DNA of 64,000 nucleotides from NCBI GenBank assembly GCA_016717335.1, contig JADKFS010000001.1, forward strand, positions 1,178,001 to 1,242,000, written 5' to 3'. A model generated the notes under the pieces. The model ran no database searches and was not told where the DNA came from. It saw only the letters and a list, made by a program, of their open reading frames with translations. Source of the stretch: Candidatus Ribeiella danica. Lineage in GTDB: Bacteria > Chloroflexota > Chloroflexia > Chloroflexales > Roseiflexaceae. Of the stretch, positions 9,890-19,208 are shown piece by piece. A program made the translations under genes and the position numbers. The stretch's first letter is position 1; the number at the start of each line of letters is the position of its first letter.

Positions 9890-10180
9890 CTACCCACCAA
9901 TCTCGACCGTCGGAAAGCCCATCACGATCACCCCGCCGTGCGCGGTCTGGTCGCCCATCCGCGCCGCCGGCATCCCGCCGATCAGCACGGTCAGGCTGCC
10001 CTTGGCGATCAGGTCGGGCGGCCCCGCGCATGTCGCCATGCCGGTGGCGACGGCGGCCGGCATCCCGCCGATCAGCACCGTCAGCACGCCGGGCGGCATG
10101 ATCGGCCCGCCCACGTGCGGCTGGGGCCCGTTGAACATCGGGCAGGTGTGCATATCTCCGACTCGTGCTGCGGGCGGCAT
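9890..10180 (-). CDS. PAAR-domain spike tip protein
   Basis: 96 residues with repeated PAAR-type motifs: MPPAARVGDMHTCP at the N-terminus, then TVLIGGMPAA twice and ARMGDQTAHGG. PAAR proteins cap the VgrG trimer and often bind a metal ion through His/Cys; His and Cys residues are present. No effector extension is attached. It lies ten bases behind the VgrG-like gene and three before gp25. Confidence 0.95.
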   Translation of the reverse strand: MPPAARVGDMHTCPMFNGPQPHVGGPIMPPGVLTVLIGGMPAAVATGMATCAGPPDLIAKGSLTVLIGGMPAARMGDQTAHGGVIVMGFPTVEIGG

Positions 10181-10190
10181 AGGTGCTCCT

Positions 10191-11987
10191 TTAGTTGATC
10201 TTCACCAGCGTCCCCTGGACGTTCAGAATCGCGCTGGATTTGACGTCCAGCATCGCGTTGGCCTGCAGCGACGCGGTTCCGTTCGATTTCAGATCGAGCG
10301 AGGCGTTGGCCTGCAGCGACATCGTGGTGTTCGACTTGACCTCCACGCCGGTCTGGCCGGAGATCATAATCTTGCCCTGGGCGCTCAGCTTCAGGTCGCC
10401 CTGGCTCTCGAGCGACAGCACGCGGCCCTGGTCGTCCAGCTTGACGGTGTGGCTGTCGGTCTTGACCTCGATCGCCTTGTCGGTGTCGCTGAGCGTCATG
10501 ATGCGCCCGGCGGCGGTCTTGATCTGGATGTAGCCCTGCGCGCCGCTCGAGTTCTCGTCGAAGCGGATCTCGTAGCCGGTGCGCGTGCGGATGACCCGCT
10601 GCTGGACCTTGCCGCTGCTCGACAGGTACGCGGTCTTCTCGGCTTTGGGCGGCTTGTCCTGGCCGTTCCACAGCCCGCCCAGCACGTACGGGTGGTTGAA
10701 GTCGCCCAGCTCGAACCCGACCAGCACCTCGTCGTTGACCTCGGGCAGGAACGCGATCCCGCGCTCGGCGCCGCCGCCGACCATCACCACGCGCGCCCAG
10801 TCGGAGACGATATCGCTGGAGAGCCAGGGGAACTTGAGCTTCACGCGCCCGAGCTTGTCGGGATCGTCGATGTCGGTCACCACGCCGATCACCAGGCCGC
10901 TCGGGATCGAGATCTCCTGCTCGGGTGCAAGCAGGCTCAGGATAGTCTGCGGCTGCAGCCCGGAGACGGTGAAGTGCGTCTCGTAGAGCCCAGGGCCAAA
11001 GATGTGGGTCGCGCCGGTGACGAAATAGGTGCCGCCGAAGCGCTTTCCAACGTTCCTGAGCGTGACCTGCGCGCCGGCCACCACGCGCGGGTCGCCGCCG
11101 CAGATCCCGGTGGCCTCGATGAACTGACCGGCGTGGCGATCGACGATCGCCTGCGCGAGCTTCTCGGCCGAGGACTGCGTGCGCAGCGGGCGGTCGACGA
11201 TCAGGTATTTCGCGTCGAGGTTGAACGCCGACTTCGCGACGTTGCCGCCGCTCTTGCTCACCCCGACCTTCGGCGCGACCTTGCTGTCTTTCGCCTGGCC
11301 GACGATCTCCTTGCGCGTCTTCGGGTCCCAGCCGCGCGCGGTCACCTCGTTCAGCTGCCCGACCGTCGTCATGCGCGGGCGGAACTCGGCCAGATCCATG
11401 CCCCAGCTCAGCTCGACCGGCTGGCCGCGCGCCCCCGGCGGCTCGCAGTGCAGCGTCTTCTCGTCGACGTAGAGCAGGTATCCCAGCGCGGCGGCGCGCG
11501 CCTGCAGAAAGGCCAGGTTGCTCTCGTTGGCCTGGATGACATACGGGTGCACCTCGGGGGTCGGGCCGACCTTGGCCTGCAGCCCGACCTCGCCGACGAT
11601 CTTCTTGATCAGGTCGCCGTCGGTGATATTCACGAAGCGGCGGGCCGTGCGCCCGCGCGACAGGCGGTGCAGCCGGTCGAATGCGCGCACCACCAGCGTT
11701 CTCATCCCGTTCGCCAGCACCGGCTCGAGCTCGACGACCTCGCCGCTGAACACGGTGCCGGTGGTGCGCTCGACCTTGGCCGACACCACGATCTCCTTGC
11801 CGGGCTCCAGCTCGTCGCTATCGGTCCAGCGCAGCTCGGGGTCCAGCAGCGTGATCGTGGCGACGTCGGGCAGGTGCAGGCTGCTCTCGACCGTGATCGA
11901 CTGGATCGCCGCGGCCAGCTCCTTGCGGACCGGCTGACCGCCGACCTTGAGGTAGAACAGCGGAATGAGCTGCAGATCGTTACTCAT
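10191..11987 (-). CDS. VgrG-like central spike protein (Afp8-like)
   Basis: 598 residues. The N-terminal 350 resemble gp27/VgrG head domains. A gp5-type OB fold starts near residue 365 (LVIGVVTDIDDPDKLGRVKL, then FPWLSSDIVSDWARVV and NDEVLVGFELGDFNHPYVLG). The C-terminal 100 residues are a repetitive beta-helix (SLQANASLDLKSNGTASLQA). The protein forms the trimeric puncturing needle below the tube. The gene overlaps the end of the LysM gene by 8 bases. No C-terminal toxin domain is seen. Confidence 0.95.
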   Translation of the reverse strand: MSNDLQLIPLFYLKVGGQPVRKELAAAIQSITVESSLHLPDVATITLLDPELRWTDSDELEPGKEIVVSAKVERTTGTVFSGEVVELEPVLANGMRTLVVRAFDRLHRLSRGRTARRFVNITDGDLIKKIVGEVGLQAKVGPTPEVHPYVIQANESNLAFLQARAAALGYLLYVDEKTLHCEPPGARGQPVELSWGMDLAEFRPRMTTVGQLNEVTARGWDPKTRKEIVGQAKDSKVAPKVGVSKSGGNVAKSAFNLDAKYLIVDRPLRTQSSAEKLAQAIVDRHAGQFIEATGICGGDPRVVAGAQVTLRNVGKRFGGTYFVTGATHIFGPGLYETHFTVSGLQPQTILSLLAPEQEISIPSGLVIGVVTDIDDPDKLGRVKLKFPWLSSDIVSDWARVVMVGGGAERGIAFLPEVNDEVLVGFELGDFNHPYVLGGLWNGQDKPPKAEKTAYLSSSGKVQQRVIRTRTGYEIRFDENSSGAQGYIQIKTAAGRIMTLSDTDKAIEVKTDSHTVKLDDQGRVLSLESQGDLKLSAQGKIMISGQTGVEVKSNTTMSLQANASLDLKSNGTASLQANAMLDVKSSAILNVQGTLVKIN

Positions 11988-12636
11988 TCGGGATCACCAG
12001 AACGGTGCCGGGCGCCAGCTCGCGCACCTGTATCAGGTTGTTCGCCTGCGCGATCAGGCGCCACTTGGTCGCGTCGCCGTACTCGCGGTAGGCGATCCAG
12101 GCCAGCGTATCGCCGGCGCCGACCTGCCAGACCCGCTCGCCGCCCGCGCCGCCCGAGGTCGGGTTCTGCGGCGCGAGGTTGGCGGTGTCGCGGACCTGCT
12201 GGAAGTTGACGGTGAGCGTCGCGCGCACGGGCGTGCCGTCGCTGAGAAACAGGGTAAACTGCTGCGAGAGGCTGGTGATGACCGCCTCGAACGACCAGGC
12301 GGCGCCCCACTGGAACAGCACGCGCGGCGGGCGCCCGTAGTCGTTATTCTTATCCTTCTTGCTGGGGTCGATCGACATCAGCTCCCAGAAGGCGTCGGTG
12401 TACTCCTTGCGCACATCCTTGCCCTCGGCGTAGGTGTCGAAGAACAGGTCCATCTTGAGCGTGGCCGACTTGCCGCCGGTGAAGTGCAGGTCGGAGATGT
12501 TCTTCGCCGGGACCTTGCCCTCATCCCAGTTGTTGGTCTTGGTCCAGGTATACTCTTTCGGGTTGAACATGCACTTGATCGTATTGCCTTGATCGAGATT
12601 CGTGACGGTGGCGTGCGCCAGGCTGGTGTCGGACAT
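11980..12636 (-). CDS. LysM-containing baseplate protein (Afp7/Cis7-like)
   Basis: 218 residues from ATG 12636 (MSDTSLAHATVTNLDQ); in-frame codons further upstream belong to the previous gene's region. The N-terminal part has the family pattern IKCMFNPKEYTWTKTNNW and KMDLFFDTY. The C-terminal 50 residues are a LysM fold (VWQVGAGDTLAWIAYREYGD, then WRLIAQANNL and LAPGTVLVIP). In eCIS particles this protein links the baseplate hub to the spike or tube. It sits 16 bases after the long DUF4157 gene. Confidence 0.93.
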   Translation of the reverse strand: MSDTSLAHATVTNLDQGNTIKCMFNPKEYTWTKTNNWDEGKVPAKNISDLHFTGGKSATLKMDLFFDTYAEGKDVRKEYTDAFWELMSIDPSKKDKNNDYGRPPRVLFQWGAAWSFEAVITSLSQQFTLFLSDGTPVRATLTVNFQQVRDTANLAPQNPTSGGAGGERVWQVGAGDTLAWIAYREYGDATKWRLIAQANNLIQVRELAPGTVLVIPNE

Positions 12637-12652
12637 GCGCTTCTCCTCGCGG

Positions 12653-15600
12653 CTATCCCAGGCGGCGGCGCTCGGCCGCCAGGCGTTGCTTGAGCACGGC
12701 GTAGACCTGGCGGGCGAGCGCGTCGAGATCGGCGGCCGGCTCCTGCGGCGGCTCGTCTGGCGGCGCGGGCGGCTGGGCGGCGGGCGTGGCCGGCGCGGTC
12801 TCGCGCTCGATCGCGGCGAGCGCGACCGGCGCTGCGGCCCTGCTCGCGGGCGGCTGGGCGGCGGGCGTGGCCGGCGGCGGGGCTGCGCTCGTCTGCGCCG
12901 CGGCGTCCCACGCCGCGGCGGCCCATCCCGGCAGCGGCTCCCATGGCGCCGGCAGCCCGCCCCAGGCCGTGGCGTCGCGCGGCGGCTCGGCCGCTGCTGC
13001 CGGCGGGGCTGCGGTGGGGCTGCCGGCTGGAGCGCCGATCGCAAGCGGCCGGCTCTGCGCCGCCGAGGCGGCCTGAATCGTGCGCGCCTCGACCGCCCGC
13101 GCCAGCGTCTCTTCGCTCGCGCTCTCGCTCGACGCCTGGCGAACGACCGGCGGCACGAAGCGCGGCTCGCGCTGGCGCGCCACGTGGGTCAGCTCGTGCG
13201 CCAGCAGCCCCAGCGTCTCGGGCGCCGACTCGTCCTCGTGCGCGGCCCCCAGCAGCACCTCCTCGCCGATCGTCATCCCGTCGGCGGCCATGCGGGCGGT
13301 CGCCTCGCCGGCCTCGGCGCCACGGTGGACTCGCGCGTCGGCCGGGTCGATCCCGACCAGCGGGCGCAGAAAGCGGCGGGTCGTCTCGGACAGCGGCGCC
13401 GGCTGGCTGGCCGGCGCGGCGCGCTGCGCCGTGGGCGCGGCCGGCTGGCTGGCCGCCGTCGCGGGGGCCGTGGGCGCCGCCTGCGACGCGCGGCCGGCCA
13501 TAGATGGTGCGGCCGGCTGGTGCGCCGGTGTGGCTGGGCCTGTGGCCGCTGCGGCCGGGCTCGCCGGATCCGCTGCTGGTGCGGCCGGCGCGGCGCTCTT
13601 CGGCGGCGCGCCGGCCGGACGAGGCGCGTTGGTGGCCTCGAACAGCCGCCTGGCCCACTCCTGGATCGAGCGCTCCTGCGTCAGCGTGCCAAAGCTTTCG
13701 TCGGCCTTCGCTTGCTGCTCGCCCGGCTTACTCGCAGCGCGCGCCTCGGGGGGCGGCGCGCGCCGGACGCCGATCTCCTCGATCATGCTGTTGCGCCGTG
13801 GCGTCGGGCGCGGGCGCTCCGGCTCGGGCGGGGCCTGCGGCGGCTCGTCGCCGCGCGGGCCGGCCTCGGCCGGGTTTGCGCTGCCGAGCGGCTGCGGCGT
13901 GTCGGCGCGCGCCGGCTGGTCGGCGGTGCTCGGCGGCGCGATCTCGATCGGCGCCGCGCGCCCTGCAGGCGGCTGCTCGGCCGGTGTGGCGCTGTCGAGT
14001 GGCGCGGCGGTAGACTGCACGGCTTCCTGTCGCTCCACATCCGGCGCGCGCAGGGCTGCCGCGACGACTGTGGCGGCGGGCGGTGTGGCACTGTCGAGTG
14101 GCGCGGCGGCGTCGGGCTGTCCCGCCTCGGTCGGCGCTGCGTGTGGTAGGCGTAGCGTGGTGGCCTCGGCGTCGGGCTGCCCGGCTTCGGTCGCGGCTGT
14201 GTCCAGCATACGCAGCCCTGCGTCCTCGAGCACGGGCGGCTGCGCCACTTCGGTTGTGGCTGCGTGCTCGATTGCGACCGGCCGCGCCGCTTCGGTTGCG
14301 GCTGCGTCCTCGATCGCGGCCGCTGCGCCGCTTCGGTCGCGGCGGCGTGCTCGATCGCAGCCGGTCGCGCCGCTTCGGTTGCGGCTGCGTGCTCGATTGC
14401 GACCGGTCGCGCCGCTTCGGTTGCGGCTGCGTCCTCGATTGCGACCGGCCGCGCCGCTTCGGTTGCGGCTGCGTCCTCGATTGCGACCGGCCGCGCCGCT
14501 TCGGTTGCGGCTGCGTGCTCGATTGCGACCGGCCGCGCCGCTTCGGTTGCGGCTGCGTCCTCGATTGCGACCGGCCGCGCCGCTTCGGTTGCGGCTGCGT
14601 CCTCGATTGCGACCGGTCGCGCCGCTTCGGTTGCGGCTGCGTCCTCGATTGCGACCGGTCGCGCCGCTTCGGTTGCGGCTGTGTGTGGCAGACGCAGCCC
14701 TGCGTGCTCGATTGCGGCCGGCCGCGCCGCTTCGGTCGGCGCTGCGTCCGGCAGACGCGGCTCCGGCGCGAGCGCGGCGGCGCTCGCCTGTGAGAGCGCC
14801 GGGCCTTTGGGCGGCTCTGCCAAGCCACTTACGTCGGGCGCGGGTGCGGCCGCGAGCCGGGCCTCGTCGCCGGCAGATCGATCGGCGGGCGGCGCTTGTG
14901 TCGAGGCCACGCTGCTATCGCGCGGCGGCTCGGGCTGGCGCGGCCGCAGTCGGTCCACAGCCTCGGCGACCAGGTCGGCCAGCGACCCCGTGCTGACGGA
15001 CTCGCCATCGCGCGGCGGGCGCCCGCGGCGGGTCGCGCGTGGGGCAGTCGGGCTCTCAGCGGCATCAGCGCTCGCAGCCGGGCCGGGCGATGCGCTTTCG
15101 GGCGCGGCGGGCCTGGCGTCGGCCGTCTCGGGAGCGTGGCGCGGCGCGGGCGTGCCGCCCAGCATGGGCTGGCCGGGCGTCCCAGGTTCGTCCTGCGGAA
15201 CAAAGCGGCTCGCATCCAGCGGGCCGTCCACGTCGGCCGGCGCGCCCGGCGCGCCAAGGTCACTCATCTGCGCGGGGCTCGGGCCTGGCGGCTCACCCGG
15301 GCCAGGCGCCTCTCCGGAAAGTCCAGCCTGGGCCGGCTCACTCGGCGCGCCAGGGCCGCGCATCTCGGCGGGAATGAGCGGCGCGGCCGAACCGGGCGCA
15401 TCGCGCGCGGGCGCGGCAGCTGGGCGCGGGAAGGCGGTCGCGCGCGTGGCTTCGGGCGCGGTCGCGGACCGGCTGGCCGGCGTCGGAAGCGGGCCTGCGG
15501 AGCGCGCGGCGGGCGCCGGCTGTGGCGGGGGCGCGGCTCTGCCTGGCGCCGCGGCGGGCGACGGGCGTGGGGCTGGCCACGCGCCCGTCGGCAGATCGGT

Positions 15601-15879
15601 TTGCTCAGGCGGCAGCTCGTCCACAACGTCGGCATGCTCCGGCGGCGGCTCGTCCGCGATCGGCGCCGTGGCAAAATCGAACGCGTCGTCCGGGAGCGCA
15701 GGCGCATCCAGCGGCAGGGGCGTATAGCCGCGCGCGGCGGCGAAGCCTTCCGGCTCGCCGAGCGTCCGCAGCATCTGCGACACAAGCTCACCGCGCTGCA
15801 GCAGCGGGTGGCGCGCGAGCAGCGCGCCGACGCGCCGGCGCTGGCGGCGCGAGCGGTCGAGCAGACGGTGCACCGACAT
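12653..15879 (-). CDS. Long repeat-rich DUF4157 (eCIS core domain) protein, frameshifted in its repeats
   Basis: Two overlapping frames make one gene. The first starts at ATG 15879 (MSVHRLLDRSRRQRRRVG). The second carries the C-terminal part. One base is missing in a 42-bp repeat unit at about 14327; restoring it gives about 1075 residues. Order: basic N-terminus, a long Pro/Ala-rich disordered region, an array of 14-residue repeats (AATEAARPVAIED/H), more disordered sequence, a DUF4157 domain with metallopeptidase-like HELTH (encoded near 13190), and a C-terminal helix LARQVYAVLKQRLAAERRR. DUF4157 is typical of eCIS loci, but its role is unclear. The gene starts two bases after tube 2. A tape-measure or cargo-scaffold role is possible because no other tape measure is seen. 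Confidence 0.78.
14215..14740 (-). repeat. 42-bp coding tandem repeats (14-residue unit)
   Basis: About eleven 42-bp units within the DUF4157 gene encode AATEAARPVAIED or a variant with H at the last position. Units differ by only a few bases, so expansion looks recent. One unit (about 14311-14351) is 41 bp and causes the frameshift. Confidence 0.88.
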
Positions 15880-15881
15880 AG

Positions 15882-16304
15882 CTACCCCAGCTTCACTCCA
15901 TCATGCGCCAGCTCCAGCGTCTCGATCGCCATCGCGTGGCCGTCGGCGCTGAGCTGCGGCCCGATCCACTTGACCGGGTACGCCTTGATGAACTCCCAGC
16001 GGATCAGAACGTCGCCCTTGACGTCGTAGATCACCAGGCTAATGTTGCGCCGGGTAATCTTGCCGCTGGCGATCTCGGCCTGCCACTTGAAGAACTCGTT
16101 CGACCTGGTGATGCCGCGCTTCAGCGTCAGGTTGCTCACCTTGGTGCGCCCGGGCAGGCGGTGGACGTAACCGTTGTTGCCGCCCTCCTCGTACTCCTGG
16201 ACGACCGTCTCGATCTGCAGGCCGCTCACCTCGGTGAACACCGCTTGTTTCTTCTCATCGATCTCGACGTAGAAGCGGAAATTCGGATTGACATCATCCT
16301 TCAC
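15882..16304 (-). CDS. Inner tube protein 2 (gp19-like, TIGR02241 type)
   Basis: 140 residues with the tail tube pattern: NFRFYVEIDEKKQAVFTEVSG, then LPGRTKVSNLTLKRGITRSN, and FIKAYPVKW. The family forms stacked hexamers of the rigid inner tube. This copy differs from the one at 16910 mainly in the loops, as with Afp1/Afp5; the one nearest the baseplate genes may be the tube initiator. It starts three bases after the small protein's stop. Confidence 0.93.
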   Translation of the reverse strand: MKDDVNPNFRFYVEIDEKKQAVFTEVSGLQIETVVQEYEEGGNNGYVHRLPGRTKVSNLTLKRGITRSNEFFKWQAEIASGKITRRNISLVIYDVKGDVLIRWEFIKAYPVKWIGPQLSADGHAMAIETLELAHDGVKLG

Positions 16305-16307
16305 GGG

Positions 16308-16487
16308 TCACCTCGTTTTCGGCCGAGGCGCGCGCTCGCCGCGCGCTCGCTCCAGGCGCAGATCTTCCAGCATCAGCCGATACACGCGCTCGGCCAGCTG
16401 CTGCATATCGATCGCCGGGGCAGGCTGCTGGGCCGCCTCGGCCGGCGGCTGCGCGCCGCCCTGGGCGTTAGGCTCGGCTGTTGGCAT
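16308..16487 (-). CDS. Small eCIS protein (59 residues) with LAxxVYxxL helix
   Basis: I do not recognise a named family. The start ATG 16487 has GGAGAG at good spacing and overlaps the upstream gene by 20 bases, so it is preferred to the in-frame codon at 16505. The N-terminal half is Pro/Ala/Gln-rich; the C-terminal half is a basic amphipathic helix, QLAERVYRLMLEDLRLER. The same pattern ends the long DUF4157 protein. It may be a docking or assembly helix. Confidence 0.75.
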   Translation of the reverse strand: MPTAEPNAQGGAQPPAEAAQQPAPAIDMQQLAERVYRLMLEDLRLERARGERAPRPKTR

Positions 16488-16842
16488 TGCTCTCCAGCAG
16501 ATCAAGCATGAAGCGCGTCCCGCAGGTCGGGCACTGCGTCTCGACCAGCCCGCCGCCGTCCTCGTTCACGCGCGCGTACAAGTCCTGCAGATAGATGAAG
16601 TCGGTGGCGTACAGGCGCTCGATCACCGCCGGGCCGATCGGCCGGACGGTGCCCAGGCGCGTGATCACCCGGCTGAGCAGCAGGATGCTCAGGTAGGCCT
16701 CGTTGGCGCGCACGCGCGGGTCGCGCAGCGGCTCGACCTCGTCCAGCGCGGTCGCGCGGCGCATGGCGCCCTGGCGGTGCAGGTTGCCCTGCTCGTCCAC
16801 GTAGCCGCACGGCAGCGTAAATTCGAATTCGGTCTGTAGCAT
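16468..16842 (-). CDS. Tail assembly chaperone-like protein with C-terminal CxxC
   Basis: 124 residues from ATG 16842 (MLQTEFEFTLPCGYVDEQGN). The N-terminal region resembles phage tail assembly chaperone or gpE-type proteins: a short beta part, then the helical EAYLSILLLSRVITRLG. The C-terminus holds CPTCGTRF, half of a zinc-knuckle pattern. It sits between tube 1 and tube 2, where eCIS loci often have such small helpers. The chaperone role is an inference from position and overall shape. Confidence 0.72.
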   Translation of the reverse strand: MLQTEFEFTLPCGYVDEQGNLHRQGAMRRATALDEVEPLRDPRVRANEAYLSILLLSRVITRLGTVRPIGPAVIERLYATDFIYLQDLYARVNEDGGGLVETQCPTCGTRFMLDLLESNANSRA

Positions 16843-16909
16843 CTCGGCTCTTCTGGAGAGGTCTGAAAGGGCTTCGCTCCTCCAGACCTCCCCTCCCATC
16901 GGAGATCAC

Positions 16910-17350
16910 TTACTCCACGCGCTTGTAGCCCTCGTGGACGATCACCAGCTCCTCGACGCCGATCTCGTTGTTGGTCGCGTTGGCGGTCGGGCCGGTGAGC
17001 TTGCTGGGCCAGGCGTTGGTGAGGTTCCAGCGCGCGATGACCTTGCCGTCCGCGGCGTGCATCCGGATCATGAGCGAGTAGCGCGCATCCTTGACATTAC
17101 CGTCCTCGACCAGCTTGCGCCACTTCCACATGTCCATCGCGTCGGTAATGCCGCGCTTCAGCGTGATGTCGGTGTACTTCATGCGCCCGGGGATCTTCTT
17201 CAGAATCGGCCGCCCGTCCGGCCCGCTAGACTTCTCCTCGACGATCTCGTGCTCGCTGCCCAGGCCGCTGCACTCGCGGAAGGCGCCCTTGACGTGGTCG
17301 CCGGCCTCGATCGTGAAAAATGCACTTACTAACGGATCGGGATTCGTCAT
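16910..17350 (-). CDS. Inner tube protein 1 (gp19-like)
   Basis: 146 residues: DPLVSAFFTIEAGDHVKGAF, then ECSGLGSEHEIVEEKSSGPD, IPGRMKYTDITLKRGITDAM and NAWPSKLTGP. This is the usual tube fold and it directly follows the sheath gene, so it is probably the main tube subunit. It shares the LKRGIT signature and the W-P-(S/V)-K motif region with tube 2, showing an ancient duplication. Confidence 0.94.
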   Translation of the reverse strand: MTNPDPLVSAFFTIEAGDHVKGAFRECSGLGSEHEIVEEKSSGPDGRPILKKIPGRMKYTDITLKRGITDAMDMWKWRKLVEDGNVKDARYSLMIRMHAADGKVIARWNLTNAWPSKLTGPTANATNNEIGVEELVIVHEGYKRVE

Positions 17351-17481
17351 AGTTGTCTCCTTCGTGGTTGTCTACACGTCGCACAGCCGCAGACGATGGA
17401 CGATGGACGATAGGCGCATCTCTATGGTCTATGGTCAACGGTCTATCGTTCACCGCCCGCCGTCGCTAGCGCGGAGCCGCC
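17351..17481. repeat. Hairpin repeat between sheath and tube 1
   Basis: Contains GACGATG-type heptamers and their inverted partners (about 17390-17452), a small member of the mosaic repeat family. It may moderate the ratio of sheath to tube transcript. Confidence 0.55.
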
Positions 17482-19032
17482 CTACGAGCCGCCGCCGGAC
17501 CACTGGCTGAAGCGGAAGATCACGAACTCGGCCGGCTTCACCGGCGCCATGCCGATCTCGATGATCAGCTTGCCCTGGTCGCGGATCTCCTGCGGGTTCA
17601 GCTCGGCGTCGCACTTGACGTAGAAGGCCTCGTCGGGCGTGCGCCCGAACAGCATCCCGTCGCGCCAGCAGACGGTCAGGAACGCGCCGACGTCGCGCCG
17701 GACGCGCGCCCACAGGTCCTCGTCGTTCGGCTCGAACACCACCCACTGCGTGCCGCGCTCGATCGACTTCTCGACGTAGTTGAACAGCCGCCGCACGTTG
17801 ATGTAGCGCCAGGCCGGGTCGCTGCTGACCGTGCGGGCGCCCCAGACGCGCAGGCCGCGCCCGGTGAACGAGCGGATGCAGTTGACACCGATCGGGTTCA
17901 GGGTGTCCTGCTCGCCCTTGGTGATCGGCGTGGCCGAGTCCAGCGCGCCGCGGATGACCTCGTTGGCCGGCGCCTTGTGCACGCCGCGCTCGTTGTCGCT
18001 GCGCGCCCAGATCCCGGCGACGTGGCCGCACGGCGGCACGGCCATCGGCTTGCCGTCCGGCCCGCTGACGTTGACCCACGGGTAGTAGAGCGCCGCGAAC
18101 TTCGAGTCGTAGTTGGTCTCGGACTCGCGCCACTTCTTGACCTGCTGCGGCGTCAGGTCGGGCGGCGCGTCCAGGATCGCCATGCGGTCGGACATGCGCT
18201 CGCAGTGCGCGATCATCGCCAGCTGGACCGCCTTGACGCCGTTGGTGCCGAGCGAGGAGAGCACCGCCGGGGCCATCAGGTCCGGGCAGCAGACCATCGT
18301 GACGTCCTCGGCGATCTCCAGGCCCTCCAGGCCGGAGCGATCGGCCAGGTCGCCGACGAAGTGGTTCGACTGGACCTGCGCCAGCGCGGCCGGCGCGGGC
18401 GCCTTGAGGATGTAGTTGCCCAGCTCGGGCGAGCGGTCGGCGATCGAGCCGGTGGAGCTGGCCTCGGCCACCGCCACGAGCTTGCTGGCCTGGCTGACCG
18501 TCTCGGCGACCGGCTTGCCCTTGCGGCCCAGGTTGACGTTCTCGTAGACCTCGGGCTCGCCGCCGGGCGCGCTAACCTTGAGCGTGAAGCTGCCGTCGGG
18601 CGGGGTATCGCCGGTGGGCGGCCCGATCTCGATCTGGATGTCGCTGGTCGAGGCGCCCTTGGGCGTAAACGTGAGCGAGGGCACAGCCTTCGACGCTCGG
18701 CTGGGGATCTGCGCCTGCGGCGCCGGCTCGCTCTTGCCGTTCGCCGCGACCACGCGGGTCACGTAGCAGCGCCCGCCGCCATTGAGGAAGTAGCCGTAGA
18801 CCGCGTGCGACAGGTAGGCGCCGGCCATATGGGCGTTGCGCCGGCCGGACTCGTCCAGGTTGCCGAACATGTCGACGTACTGCGACCAGTTGGTGATCAG
18901 CATGGGCTTGTTGGCTGGGCCGCCGGGCGCGAAGCCGACGAAGGCCGCCATCGCCGTGCCGACACCTTCGATCGGGCGCGGTCCCGACTGAATTTCCTCG
19001 ATGTAGACGCCTGGGGAAAGATACTCGGGCAT
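17482..19032 (-). CDS. Contractile sheath protein
   Basis: 516 residues. The start ATG 19032 is preceded by AAAGGAG. The typical N-terminus is EYLSPGVYIEEIQSGPRPIE, followed by GVGTAMAAFVGFAPGGPANK. The C-terminal half carries the conserved sheath core: GLRVWGARTVSSDPAWRYIN, VEKSIERGTQW, and a C-terminal FRFSQW. The mid region (about 130-230) is a surface insertion that varies among sheaths. The product polymerises around the inner tube and contracts on firing. Confidence 0.97.
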   Translation of the reverse strand: MPEYLSPGVYIEEIQSGPRPIEGVGTAMAAFVGFAPGGPANKPMLITNWSQYVDMFGNLDESGRRNAHMAGAYLSHAVYGYFLNGGGRCYVTRVVAANGKSEPAPQAQIPSRASKAVPSLTFTPKGASTSDIQIEIGPPTGDTPPDGSFTLKVSAPGGEPEVYENVNLGRKGKPVAETVSQASKLVAVAEASSTGSIADRSPELGNYILKAPAPAALAQVQSNHFVGDLADRSGLEGLEIAEDVTMVCCPDLMAPAVLSSLGTNGVKAVQLAMIAHCERMSDRMAILDAPPDLTPQQVKKWRESETNYDSKFAALYYPWVNVSGPDGKPMAVPPCGHVAGIWARSDNERGVHKAPANEVIRGALDSATPITKGEQDTLNPIGVNCIRSFTGRGLRVWGARTVSSDPAWRYINVRRLFNYVEKSIERGTQWVVFEPNDEDLWARVRRDVGAFLTVCWRDGMLFGRTPDEAFYVKCDAELNPQEIRDQGKLIIEIGMAPVKPAEFVIFRFSQWSGGGS

Positions 19033-19208
19033 GGACGACTCCTTTCATTCAAAGGCCGTACGCTGTCGTATTGATCGCAGAGCTTGTTCTGTTCCTGTCG
19101 ATCGCCCCTCCCCTACTCCCGCCCTGTCGGGGCGGATAGATGCGGCTTTATCTCGGTGCGCCGTGCCGGCGGCGAAGCAGCGAGCACGACCTGACCTTGC
19201 AGCTTAGC
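19033..19208. other. Gap between cap and sheath genes
   Basis: 176 bases with a G/C-rich inverted repeat near 19105-19137 (CCGCCCTGTCGGGGCGG) and a ribosome binding site for the sheath. No gene is seen. Confidence 0.5.

Noticed and set aside
14215..14740. Possible CRISPR array
   Set aside because: Units are directly tandem without spacers and are in a coding frame giving a regular 14-residue peptide repeat.
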